Source of the DNA: Pseudomonadota bacterium
GTDB lineage: Bacteria; Pseudomonadota; Gammaproteobacteria; JAADHS01
Assembly (NCBI GenBank): GCA_021821045.1
Contig: JAKACW010000003.1
Span: 1-64,000 of the forward strand
Reading direction: 5' to 3'
Length of the DNA stretch: 64,000 bases
The notes under the pieces: model-generated
Seen by the model: the letters and a program-made list of their open reading frames with translations, nothing else
The model's database searches: none
What the model was told of the DNA's origin: nothing
Made by a program: the position numbers and the translations under genes
Shown: one piece after another, positions 36,388 to 44,745 of the stretch
Layout of the letters: each line of letters starts with the position of its first letter
Position numbering within the stretch: the stretch's first letter is position 1

Positions 36388-38709
36388 ATGGCTAAGAATG
36401 TAGTCGTCGTTGAATCGCCCGCCAAAGCGAAAACGCTGAAGAAGTATCTCGGTAAGGACTTCGACGTCATTGCCTCTTACGGCCATGTCCGCGATTTGGT
36501 TCCCAAGGAAGGCGCCGTCGATACCGACCACGGCTTCCTGATGAAGTACGAAGTCATTGAGCGCAACGCCAAACACGTCGACAGCATCGCCAAGCTGATG
36601 AAAAAGGCCGATGCACTCTACCTCGCGACTGACCCGGATCGCGAAGGCGAGGCCATTTCTTGGCATCTGTATGAACTGCTCAAGGAACGTGGCGTGCTGG
36701 ATGACAAGCCCGTTCATCGCGTCGTCTTCCACGAGATCACCAAACGTGCGGTGACCGAAGCGGTCGAGAATCCGCGCCCGCTGTCCTCAGAGCTGGTGAA
36801 TGCCCAACAGGCGCGCCGCGCGCTGGACTATTTGGTCGGGTTCAACCTTTCACCGCTTTTGTGGAAAAAGATTCGCCGCGGCCTTTCCGCCGGCCGAGTA
36901 CAAAGTCCCGCACTGCGTTTGATCGTCGAGCGTGAAATCGAAATCGAGAAGTTCGTTCCGCAGGGGTACTGGCGCGTCGATGCCGACGTCAGCGCGGAAA
37001 ATCAGCCCTTCCTGGCGCGGCTCACTCACCTGGACGGGGAAAAGCTCACCCAGTTCAGCATCAACAACGCGGAACTCGCGGCCTCGGCCCTCAAAAGCCT
37101 GACCGATGCCGCCAACGGCAAGCTTAAAGTTGTAAAGATCGAGAAGAAGCAGCGCCGACGCAATCCGTCCGCACCCTTCATTACTTCGACTCTGCAACAG
37201 GAAGCGTCGCGCAAGCTCGGCTTCACGACCAAACGCACCATGCGCATCGCGCAACAGCTCTATGAAGGCTTCGAGATCGACGGCACGGCCGTGGGCTTGA
37301 TCAGCTACATGCGAACCGATTCGGTCAATCTGGCGCAGGAAGCCATCGTCGAATTGCGCGAGCTGATCAAGAATCGCTATGGCGCGGACAAGCTGCCGGC
37401 GCAGCCGCAGACGTACAAGACGCGGGCCAAGAATGCTCAAGAAGCCCACGAAGCCATTCGACCCACGTCCGCCGAGCGCACGCCCGATTCGATCAAACAA
37501 TATCTTTCCGCCGATCAGTTGAAATTGTACGAGCTGATTTGGAAACGTACCGTCGCCTGCCAGATGCAGCACGCCACCATCGACACGGTCGCGGTAGACA
37601 TGTGCGCCGGCACGGAAAAGCACCTGTTTCGCGCCAACGGCTCCATTGTCGTCGATCCTGGCTTCATGGCCGTTTACCAAGAAGGCGTTGACGACGCCAA
37701 GGGCGAAAGCGAAGAAAACGAAAACGACCGCCTGCTGCCGCCGCTCAAGGAAGGCCAGGAGATCGACCTTTTGAAGATCAATCCATCGCAGCATTTCACC
37801 GAGCCGCCGCCGCGCTACACCGAAGCCAGCCTGGTGCGCGCGCTGGAAGAGTTCGGCATCGGGCGGCCATCGACCTACGCGCAGATCATCAGCACCCTCC
37901 AGGATCGCGAATACGTCGTAATGGATAAGAAGCGGTTCCGACCGACTGACGTCGGCCGCATCGTCAACAAATTCTTGACCGAATACTTCTCGCGCTACGT
38001 CGACTATGAATTCACCGCCAAGCTGGAGGATGAACTCGATGCCGTTTCGCGCGGCGAGAAGGAATGGGTGCCGCTGATGACCGATTTCTGGCAGCCCTTC
38101 AAACACCGCGTCGACGACACGGAGAAGAACGTGCAACGCCGGGATGTCACCCAGGAAAAGCTCGACGAAGCCTGCCCGCAGTGCGGCAAGCACTTGTCGA
38201 TCCGCCTGGGCAAGCGCGGGCGGTTCATCGGCTGCAGCGGCTTCCCCGACTGTGACTACACGCGCTCACTGGATAACCAAGGGCCGAGCAACGAACCCGA
38301 ACTGGTGGAAGGGCGAACCTGCCCCGAGTGCAACTCGCCGCTGGTCATTCGCGTCGGACGCTACGGCAAGTTCATCGGCTGCAGCGGATTTCCCAACTGC
38401 AAGCACATCGAGCCGCTGGAGAAACCGGACGACACCCAGGTCCAGTGCCCGGAGTGCAAACAAGGCACCATGCTCAAGCGTCGCTCGCGCTCGGGCAAAA
38501 TCTTTTATTCTTGCAGCCGCTTTCCCGACTGCAAATACGCTGTGTGGAACGAACCCATCAATGAGCCCTGCCCCAGCTGCAGCTGGCCGATGCTGACGCT
38601 GCGCGTAACCAAAAAGCGCGGCAGCGAAAAGGTGTGCCCGCAAAAGGAATGCGGCTACAGCGAACCGGTGGAGGACAGCAGTGAGGCGGAAGAGGCGGAG
38701 TCGGCGTAG
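36388..38709 (+). CDS. topA: DNA topoisomerase I
   Basis: Type IA topoisomerase that relaxes negative supercoils. Its 773 residues are somewhat shorter than the 865 of E. coli. The TOPRIM domain opens with VVVESPAKAKTLKKYLG and has the acidic DPDREGEAISWH. The catalytic Tyr is in GLISYMRTDSVNL near residue 308. The C-terminus carries four Cys4 zinc-ribbon modules, starting CPQCGKHL, CPECNSPL, CPECKQGT and CPSCSWPM. Confidence 0.96.
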   Translation: MAKNVVVVESPAKAKTLKKYLGKDFDVIASYGHVRDLVPKEGAVDTDHGFLMKYEVIERNAKHVDSIAKLMKKADALYLATDPDREGEAISWHLYELLKERGVLDDKPVHRVVFHEITKRAVTEAVENPRPLSSELVNAQQARRALDYLVGFNLSPLLWKKIRRGLSAGRVQSPALRLIVEREIEIEKFVPQGYWRVDADVSAENQPFLARLTHLDGEKLTQFSINNAELAASALKSLTDAANGKLKVVKIEKKQRRRNPSAPFITSTLQQEASRKLGFTTKRTMRIAQQLYEGFEIDGTAVGLISYMRTDSVNLAQEAIVELRELIKNRYGADKLPAQPQTYKTRAKNAQEAHEAIRPTSAERTPDSIKQYLSADQLKLYELIWKRTVACQMQHATIDTVAVDMCAGTEKHLFRANGSIVVDPGFMAVYQEGVDDAKGESEENENDRLLPPLKEGQEIDLLKINPSQHFTEPPPRYTEASLVRALEEFGIGRPSTYAQIISTLQDREYVVMDKKRFRPTDVGRIVNKFLTEYFSRYVDYEFTAKLEDELDAVSRGEKEWVPLMTDFWQPFKHRVDDTEKNVQRRDVTQEKLDEACPQCGKHLSIRLGKRGRFIGCSGFPDCDYTRSLDNQGPSNEPELVEGRTCPECNSPLVIRVGRYGKFIGCSGFPNCKHIEPLEKPDDTQVQCPECKQGTMLKRRSRSGKIFYSCSRFPDCKYAVWNEPINEPCPSCSWPMLTLRVTKKRGSEKVCPQKECGYSEPVEDSSEAEEAESA

Positions 38710-38715
38710 CTAAGA

Positions 38716-38739
38716 AATCGCGGAATGATCCGCGCCCAC
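38716..38739 (-). repeat. REP-like element, single unit
   Basis: AATCGCGGAATGATC followed by CGCGCCCAC, a match in reverse orientation to the units at 42557-42617 and 54275-54396. It lies between topA and cysB, which converge, and its internal CGCGGA/TCCGCG can form a small hairpin. Confidence 0.7.
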
Positions 38740-38749
38740 AGCGCGCCGT

Positions 38750-39664
38750 CTAAAGCGCCTCAATGATGGCCTGCCGAGTCAGGTGCGGCGCAAACAGCTC
38801 GATGAACGAGTACATATAGCCGCGCAAATAGGAGCCGCGGCGGATCCCGATACGCGTCGTGCTCGGTTCGAACAGATGCGCCACATCGACCTTGCGCAGA
38901 TTCACATCGCGCTGCGGATCGAACGCCATCGCCGCCAGCAACCCGATGCCCAACCCCAACTCGACGTACGTCTTGATGATGTCGGAATCAATTGCCGTCA
39001 GTACGATGTTGGGCTTCAGACCTTGCTTCTCAAAGGCCTGGTTGATCTTCGACCGCCCGGCAAACGCAAAGTCATAGGTGATAAGGGGGTACTGGGCGAT
39101 GGCCTCCAAGGTCATCGGCGATACCTTCAGAACCGGATGATCGGGCGGAGCGACGATGCAGCGGTTCCATTCATAGCACGGCAGCATGGCCAAGTCTTCG
39201 AACAAATGAATGCCCTCCGTGGCGATCGCGATGTCGGCGTCGCCGGAGACAACCATTTCAGCGATCTGCGTCGGGCTACCCTGGGTAATATGCAATATCA
39301 CGTTGGGATAGCGCGCCCGGAATTTCTTGACCACCTCGGGCAACGCGTAGCGCGCTTGCGTGTGGGTCGTCGCCACCGTCAGACTGCCCTTCGAATGGTT
39401 TGAGTAGTCCTCACAGACCTTGCGGATGTTATCGGCTTCTTTGAGAATTCGGTCGGCCATCTGCAGAATCGCCTTGCCGGGCTCGGTTACGCCCACCAGG
39501 CGCTTGCCGCTGCGTTCGAAAATTTGGACCTGCAATTCATCTTCAAGTATTTTTATCTGGCTGCTGACGCCCGGCTGGGCGGCGTGCAAAGCTTCCGCGG
39601 CCGCCGAGACATTGAGGCCGCTGCGGGCGACTTCACAGATGTATTTGAGCTGCTGAAGCTTCAT
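38750..39664 (-). CDS. cysB: LysR-type regulator CysB
   Basis: Activator of sulfate assimilation, responsive to N-acetylserine. Of its 304 residues the first 60 form the LysR helix-turn-helix (MKLQQLKYICEVARSGLNVS, then SAAAEALHAAQPGVSSQIK), exactly the CysB-type start. The effector domain keeps TTHTQARYALP and the threonine-rich ligand region. It is slightly shorter than the 324 residues of E. coli CysB. It is divergent from the sulfite reductase gene, its expected target. Confidence 0.93.
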   Translation of the reverse strand: MKLQQLKYICEVARSGLNVSAAAEALHAAQPGVSSQIKILEDELQVQIFERSGKRLVGVTEPGKAILQMADRILKEADNIRKVCEDYSNHSKGSLTVATTHTQARYALPEVVKKFRARYPNVILHITQGSPTQIAEMVVSGDADIAIATEGIHLFEDLAMLPCYEWNRCIVAPPDHPVLKVSPMTLEAIAQYPLITYDFAFAGRSKINQAFEKQGLKPNIVLTAIDSDIIKTYVELGLGIGLLAAMAFDPQRDVNLRKVDVAHLFEPSTTRIGIRRGSYLRGYMYSFIELFAPHLTRQAIIEAL

Positions 39665-39951
39665 GGGGCGCCTCCTTATAACGATTTGTTATAATTTTAT
39701 CTAAAAATATTATTTTTTGAAATATAGATTCCTTGCTAAAGTTCTCACGGTCGCCGAGGGGTTGACCGTGCCAGCGCGTGTCACGGTTCCCCCAACCCGA
39801 TCCAGTGACGTCCAACCGCAACCCTCATCCCAGGTATTCGGTCATTTTCGTCCTGGCGGGAAACCCCGAGGCGACAACCAATTTCAGTAAAACCTGTTTT
39901 TAAAAGAAGAATAAAAGGTAACGCGGCCAATCGCGCTGGAGACTGACGAAG
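39665..39951. promoter_or_regulatory. cysB / sulfite reductase divergent control region
   Basis: 287 bp between divergent genes, with a sharply AT-rich core at about 39690-39735 (including TTATAATTTTATC and AAAATATTATTTTTT) next to GC-rich flanks. CysB sites are degenerate and AT-rich, so this is the natural place for CysB control of the reductase and for autoregulation. I cannot define individual half-sites with confidence. Confidence 0.5.
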
Positions 39952-42264
39952 ATGAATCAAAGTTCACTTGTTGATCACGAGGAAATCGACCGCTACGAGG
40001 ACGCCGTGCGCAATGTGATCTCCGGCCAGATGGACGCCGATCGATTCATGGCGTTCCGCCTCCAGCACGGGATCTACGGCCAGCGCCAGGATAACGAGCA
40101 GATGGTGCGGATCAAGATCCCCGGCGGCCGGCTCGACCCCGATCAGTTGCACAATATCGCCGACGCTTTGGACACGTTTTCCCGCGATCATGGCGCGGCG
40201 GTCACTACGCGGCAGGACATCCAATTCCATTTCGTCAAACTGACGGATACCCCGGCGCTCATGCGCCACCTGGCCCGCGCCGGCCTTACCACCCGCGAAG
40301 CCTGCGGCAACACTGTGCGCAATGTCACCGCCTGCAGCCTGGCGGGTGTCTGCTCCCGCGAGCATGTCGACGTGGACACCTTTGTAAAAGGCGCGGTCGA
40401 CCGGTTCCTGCGCAATCCGCTCACCCAGCACTTGCCGCGCAAATTCAAGATCAGCTTTTCGGGCTGCGAAGCCGACTGCGCCATGGGCCTGATGCATGAC
40501 GTCGGCGTGGTTGCGCGGCGTCACAACGGCGAATTCGGCTTCAAGGTGCTGGCAGCGGGCGGCTTGGGCCACAAGCCCCACGCGGCGATTGTCGTTGAGG
40601 AATTCATTCCAGAAAACGACCTCTTGCCGGTCATCGAAGCGCTGGTGGCGCTGCACAACCGCTACTCGGACCGGAAAAAGCGCGCCAAGGCGCGCATCAA
40701 GTTCTTAGTGGACCGCTTCGGGGAGGATGGTTTTCGCGATAAATACCGCGAGGAAGTGGCACGCACCCGCGCCGCCTTCGACTATGCGCAAAGCCCTCGC
40801 GGCGAGTGGCGGCAAGCGCAAGACGACCTCCCGCCCTGCGGCGCCGGCGCCCCGCGCCAGCCGTACCCCCAGCGTCAACCGGACTTATTTGCGGTCCCGG
40901 TGAGCCTGCCCACCGGCGATATAACCGGCGCCCAAATGCGCGGCCTGGCGCAGCTAATGCGCGACGAAGGTTTGGACGATTTGCGCACCACTGTCGATCA
41001 AAATCTGATTCTCATCGGCGTCGACCGCGCCCGGATTACATCGATCACCGCTGGCTTGGAACTACTTGGCCTCGGCCTGCCGAAAACCGGCGACGACATC
41101 GTGTCTTGCCCGGGCACCACGACCTGCCGGCTTGGCATCACCTCGTCCAAACTCGTGGCTCCGAAGCTGAGCGGCGGCGGCTCGGACTTGCGCATCCGCG
41201 TCAGCGGTTGCCACAACAGTTGCGGCCAGCACCACGTCGGCGACATCGGCATCCACGGCGAGGGCAAGCGCGTCCACGGTCGCCTGATTCCATGCTATGT
41301 CATGCATTTCGGCGGCGATGGCACGGCCAACGGCGCCATTGCGTTGAAGGGTCCTGTCGTTCCCACCACCCGAGTCGAAACCGCCGTCAGCCGGGTCGAA
41401 GGCGCATTTGCCGCCGAGGGCGGGCAGCGCGGCGAATTCTCCACTTGGGCCCGCGGCAAAGGCGAAGCCTATTTCAAGGAGTTGCTGGCCGACCTGGCCA
41501 CGATCGCGGCGGAGGACGTTCCCGTCCTGGCCCGCGACCACGGCGAACAAACCACCTTCCAGGTGCTGCAACTGGGCGGCGGAGAATGTGCCGGTGCCGC
41601 GCAGGATCAAGTCGCATCCAATTTCTCCGAAGCAATGCACGAGCGAAACTATCGCAACGGCTTCGCTTTCCAGCGCAAGTATGAAGACGCTCTCGAGTGC
41701 GCTGAACAGGTTTTTCGTCTGGTAGGCAATTCCGTCCTGTTCTTGTCTGGACGCAAGCCGGAAGAAACTCTGACTGACCTGGTCACAGCGCTAGAAGAAA
41801 GCTCCGCCGCAGCCGCGCCCTTGGCCGGTACGTTGCGTGAACTGCTGCAAATCCGCGCTAGCTTGGAAGGCGAAATTACGCCCGAAGCGTTCGACGCCTT
41901 CTCCAAGGCCATGGATCGGTGGGTATTGGACGCGGGGCGATTGTGCCAGCAGCTGGACCAGCAACTTGATCTGGCGACGTCCCTGCCGGAACTCGCGGCA
42001 TCGGCGAACAAAATAGACAATTTGCCCATCGTCGACCTGTCCGACGTGGAGTGCCCGTTACACTACATCAAAGCCCGCAATGCGCTGCGGGCGTTGGCCG
42101 ACGGCAGCGTTGTCGCGTTGGTGGTGAACTCGACCGAATCGGCGGCCCAAGTCTCCACCAGTTTGGCGCAGGACGGCCACGAGATCGTCGCGCAGGAAGA
42201 ACAGAATGGGAACACGATCGTGCGCGTGCGCAAAAATGCGAGTATGCTTCGCGCCGCGGTCTAA
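39952..42264 (+). CDS. Sulfite reductase haemoprotein fused to a TusA-like domain
   Basis: Assimilatory sulfite (or nitrite) reductase of the CysI/NirA type, 770 residues. Two ferredoxin-like/haemoprotein repeats span about 1-560. The siroheme-[4Fe-4S] ligands are CX5C in CPGTTTC near residue 386 and CX3C in GCHNSCGQHH near 420. After a helical linker of about 110 residues, the last 75 residues form a TusA/SirA-like sulfur-carrier domain: VDLSDVECPLHYIKARNALR with the acceptor Cys near residue 701, then SVVALVVNSTESAAQVSTSL and GHEIVAQEEQNGNTIVRVRK. The fusion would bring a persulfide-carrying cysteine beside the enzyme that makes sulfide. No cysJ, cysH or cysG is present nearby, so the electron donor is unknown; ferredoxin is plausible. 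Confidence 0.88.
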   Translation: MNQSSLVDHEEIDRYEDAVRNVISGQMDADRFMAFRLQHGIYGQRQDNEQMVRIKIPGGRLDPDQLHNIADALDTFSRDHGAAVTTRQDIQFHFVKLTDTPALMRHLARAGLTTREACGNTVRNVTACSLAGVCSREHVDVDTFVKGAVDRFLRNPLTQHLPRKFKISFSGCEADCAMGLMHDVGVVARRHNGEFGFKVLAAGGLGHKPHAAIVVEEFIPENDLLPVIEALVALHNRYSDRKKRAKARIKFLVDRFGEDGFRDKYREEVARTRAAFDYAQSPRGEWRQAQDDLPPCGAGAPRQPYPQRQPDLFAVPVSLPTGDITGAQMRGLAQLMRDEGLDDLRTTVDQNLILIGVDRARITSITAGLELLGLGLPKTGDDIVSCPGTTTCRLGITSSKLVAPKLSGGGSDLRIRVSGCHNSCGQHHVGDIGIHGEGKRVHGRLIPCYVMHFGGDGTANGAIALKGPVVPTTRVETAVSRVEGAFAAEGGQRGEFSTWARGKGEAYFKELLADLATIAAEDVPVLARDHGEQTTFQVLQLGGGECAGAAQDQVASNFSEAMHERNYRNGFAFQRKYEDALECAEQVFRLVGNSVLFLSGRKPEETLTDLVTALEESSAAAAPLAGTLRELLQIRASLEGEITPEAFDAFSKAMDRWVLDAGRLCQQLDQQLDLATSLPELAASANKIDNLPIVDLSDVECPLHYIKARNALRALADGSVVALVVNSTESAAQVSTSLAQDGHEIVAQEEQNGNTIVRVRKNASMLRAAV

Positions 42265-42295
42265 AGAACTGAGTCTGCATCGAGGACAGGGAAAA

Positions 42296-42544
42296 ATGCT
42301 ACAGCCACGATCCACCGCCCACTCCACCGAGTACGATTTTTCCGGCTACCGCCGGCCGGCGTGCTACGTCATGGCCCTCGTCGCGCTGAAAACCGCATCG
42401 CCCCAAACGACATTGCGCTTTCGGGTCGACAATATCTTGGTCGCCCATTGGCTGTCGGCCAGACTGAAGAACCAATCCTACTTCGCACAGACGCACCATG
42501 ACGCCCACAGCGCCTGGGTGACCGTGCAAACGAACCAAGTCTAG
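42296..42544 (+). CDS. Small protein, possible diverged TusA-fold
   Basis: Protein of 82 residues starting 31 bp after the sulfite reductase, with AGGACAGGG upstream of ATG 42296. It is not recognised by direct family motif, but its layout parallels TusA: a single Cys near residue 23 at the start of a helix (ACYVMALVALKTAS), a strand TTLRFRVDN, a second helix with LSARLKNQSYF and a final strand SAWVTVQ. TusA has Cys-Pro at that point; here it is Cys-Tyr. Together with the TusA domain on the upstream enzyme this suggests a second sulfur-handling or partner module. The fold match is my inference. Confidence 0.6.
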   Translation: MLQPRSTAHSTEYDFSGYRRPACYVMALVALKTASPQTTLRFRVDNILVAHWLSARLKNQSYFAQTHHDAHSAWVTVQTNQV

Positions 42545-42556
42545 CCATTCCAAGCG

Positions 42557-42617
42557 GTGGGAGCGGTTTCCTACCGCGATTCTTCGCCAAGTCAATCGCG
42601 GAATGATCGGCTCCCAC
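42557..42617. repeat. REP-like inverted pair
   Basis: Forward unit at 42557-42581 (GTGGGAGCGG...CCGCGATT) and inverted unit at 42594-42617 (AATCGCGG...CTCCCAC), separated by CTTCGCCAAGTC. The arms are imperfect complements. It lies between the small TusA-like gene and the convergent lipoprotein gene and may serve as a bidirectional transcription barrier. Confidence 0.78.
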
Positions 42618-42632
42618 GTCAATTCCCCAAGG

Positions 42633-43163
42633 TCAACCCTTGGTCAGCGGTATGCGCTCGATTTGCTGATCAGACGACACACTCACCGCCCGCAAGCGCG
42701 CGGCGAGACGCTGAGCATCGCCGATGTCCACGGTTTCGGCCACGAAGTGCACGCCGCGAAACTCCCCGTCGACGGCGCGCACCACGACAAAGTAGGTTTC
42801 ACCGGGCTGGAACGTGAACGAATAGTCACGGGTGATGGTTTTTACGTCCCAATGGGTGCCCGCTTCTGTCTCATTGCTGACGGCGAGCGAATAGTCACGG
42901 GGAACGAGATTTACAACGGTATATTCACCCCGGCCAAGGCTCATCAGCGGTTCGTCGTTGAGCACCAACCGCACGGGGTTGTCGGGAAATCCCATCCGTC
43001 GTTCGGTTTCCGGCCGAAGAAAGTACACCCGGGCGCCCACACCCTCGGCAGCCGCCTGAACCAAGGGGTGTTCACGGTGTACTTTGGTCATACTGCAGCC
43101 CGCCACAAGAAGCGCGATGATCGCCGCCACGCCACCGAGCCTTATCCCGCGAAGTTTCACCAT
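42633..43163 (-). CDS. DUF2846-like lipoprotein
   Basis: Protein of 176 residues with lipoprotein signal GVAAIIALLVAGCSM (lipobox LVAGC). The mature domain has ARVYFLRPETERRMGF, LVLNDEPLMSLGRGEYTVV and YFVVVRAVDG, the pattern of DUF2846 proteins (small beta-sandwich lipoproteins of unknown role). It stands alone between the REP pair and the divergent phosphoribulokinase. Confidence 0.8.
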   Translation of the reverse strand: MVKLRGIRLGGVAAIIALLVAGCSMTKVHREHPLVQAAAEGVGARVYFLRPETERRMGFPDNPVRLVLNDEPLMSLGRGEYTVVNLVPRDYSLAVSNETEAGTHWDVKTITRDYSFTFQPGETYFVVVRAVDGEFRGVHFVAETVDIGDAQRLAARLRAVSVSSDQQIERIPLTKG

Positions 43164-43471
43164 GCGCCCCCCACAGCCTCGAAAAGTAAAAAATACCCGA
43201 TTTATCAGTAGGTAATAATTAGAAGTGACGGCCTCTACCGGTTCGAACCGTCCCCTTGGTATACTTGGCGTCCTTTGTCGCCGGCCGTTTCCGCCACCGC
43301 AACATCGAGCCCTGTGAGGCTCCCGCGGCGCGAAAAACCAGAATTATACACGTGCAAGCGCGTCGGCAATTGGGGGACTTCACAGGATGCGCGGCAACAT
43401 ACGAACGACGCGATTGGATGCTCGCGGTCGTGACCGAATTTTTTAGTCTTGAGTCTGAGGAGAAACAAAAA
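43164..43471. other. Divergent intergenic region, lipoprotein / phosphoribulokinase
   Basis: 308 bp without a supported gene; the kinase reading frame is open through much of it but has no start with a ribosome-binding site. An AT-rich part (43185-43225) faces the lipoprotein gene. CGGTTCGAACCG at 43239-43250 is a 12-bp perfect palindrome. TATACT at 43260-43265 looks like a -10 but lacks a good -35. Confidence 0.45.
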
Positions 43472-44350
43472 ATGTCAGTAAAACATCCGATCATTTCGAT
43501 CACCGGCTCGTCGGGCGCGGGAACAACCACCGTTAAACGCGCATTCGAGCATCTGTTCCGCCGCGAAGGCATCACGCCGGTGGTGGTCGAGGGCGACAGC
43601 TTTCACCGTTACGACCGCAAAGAAATGAAGGTCGCCGTTGAAAAAGCCCGCCAGGAAGGCCGCACCGTGAGCCATTTCGGCGCGGAAGGAAATCATTTCG
43701 ACAAGATCGAAGAACTGTTCCGCAATTATGGCGAGTCCGGCAAAGGCAAGATCCGCAAATACCTCCATAACAGCGAGGAAGCAGCGCCCTACAACCAGGA
43801 ACCCGGCACATTCACGCCGTGGGAAGATATTCCCCCGGGCACGGAATTCCTGTTCTATGAAGGGCTGCACGGTGGCGTCGTCACGGAAACAGTAGATGTC
43901 GCGAAATGGGTCGACCTGTTGATCGGCGTCGTGCCGATCGTCAACCTAGAGTGGATTCAAAAAATCCACCGCGACACAGCGGAGCGCGGGTACTCGGCCG
44001 AAGCCGTAACCGATACCATCCTGCGTCGCATGCCGGACTACGTGAAATTCATCACGCCGCAGTTTTCACGCACGCACATCAATTTTCAGCGCGTGCCCAT
44101 CGTCGACACGTCAAACCCGTTCATCGCGCGCGACATCCCGACGCCTGACGAAAGTTTTGTCATCGTCCGTTTCCGAAATCCCAAGCAGCACGACTTCCCG
44201 TATTACTTGCAGATGCTGCATGGATCATGGATGTCGCGGCCGAATACCATCGTGGTACCCGGTGGCAAAATGGGCATGGCGATGGAAATTATTCTGGCAC
44301 CCATCGTTCATGACTTGATGGAAAATAAGCGCAAGGCCAACCACGCGTAA
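43472..44350 (+). CDS. prkB: Phosphoribulokinase (PrkB type)
   Basis: Phosphorylates ribulose 5-phosphate. Its 292 residues include the P-loop ITGSSGAGTTTVKRAF near residue 9, VEGDSFHRYDRKEM, and LFYEGLHGGVV with the acidic catalytic region; the length and motifs agree closely with E. coli PrkB and other class I bacterial enzymes. GAGGAGAAAC precedes ATG 43472. In autotrophs this is a Calvin-cycle enzyme, but PrkB homologues are also widespread in heterotrophs, and no RuBisCO or other Calvin gene is in the window. It is ended by a strong terminator. Confidence 0.93.
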   Translation: MSVKHPIISITGSSGAGTTTVKRAFEHLFRREGITPVVVEGDSFHRYDRKEMKVAVEKARQEGRTVSHFGAEGNHFDKIEELFRNYGESGKGKIRKYLHNSEEAAPYNQEPGTFTPWEDIPPGTEFLFYEGLHGGVVTETVDVAKWVDLLIGVVPIVNLEWIQKIHRDTAERGYSAEAVTDTILRRMPDYVKFITPQFSRTHINFQRVPIVDTSNPFIARDIPTPDESFVIVRFRNPKQHDFPYYLQMLHGSWMSRPNTIVVPGGKMGMAMEIILAPIVHDLMENKRKANHA

Positions 44351-44370
44351 CGCGCCCACGCAGTGAGGCA

Positions 44371-44404
44371 ACAAAGGCCGGGAGATCCCCGGCCTTTGTG
44401 TTTT
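44371..44404 (+). terminator. Intrinsic terminator after phosphoribulokinase
   Basis: Perfect 12-bp stem ACAAAGGCCGGG / CCCGGCCTTTGT around a 5-nt loop, then GTTTT. It isolates the kinase from the envelope-motor operon downstream. Confidence 0.9.
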
Positions 44405-44745
44405 CTGCGGGGCAAATTCTACGCGAAACTACCTATCGTTCTCGCTCTTTAATGCATTGAACCTAAAGGGTAAACGGGGCTATCATGGACTACGCCGAAT
44501 CAACCTAAGGGACTGCACGGTGGCGGCGCGGAAAAACCGAAGACTCAAACTAACTTTTCCATGGTCGATACATTGTTTAATGGAAGGCGGTCGCCAACTT
44601 TACCGCTCGCACAACAAGAACTATAAGCCCACTAGCGCTTGATCTCTCGCAAGATTAGCCAACGGGTCGATAACAAACGTATTCTGGGTTATGTGGCCGC
44701 AGGGTAGCGCCTAAACTTGTTTACTCATCAGTCAACGGATCGATA
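44405..44745 (+). promoter_or_regulatory. Leader region of the envelope-motor operon
   Basis: About 340 bp with no convincing gene; a 61-codon frame inside has no ribosome-binding site. A sigma70-like pair TTGAAC (44457-44462) and TATCAT (44481-44486), 18 bp apart, would give a leader of about 250 nt. Near-copies AACGGGTCGATAACAA and AACGGATCGATAATG occur at about 44660 and just before the start codon; their meaning is unclear. Confidence 0.4.

Noticed and set aside
36850-38193. 447-codon minus-strand frame inside topA
   Set aside because: Antisense shadow; TopA motifs, including the catalytic Tyr, lie on the plus strand.
43231-43262. GGTTCGAACC resembling a tRNA T-loop
   Set aside because: No acceptor stem, D-arm or anticodon arm could be folded around it; it is better seen as a 12-bp palindrome.
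44457-44642. 61-codon frame in the leader of the motor operon
   Set aside because: Basic composition, no ribosome-binding site, no signal or domain; it overlaps the promoter-like element.
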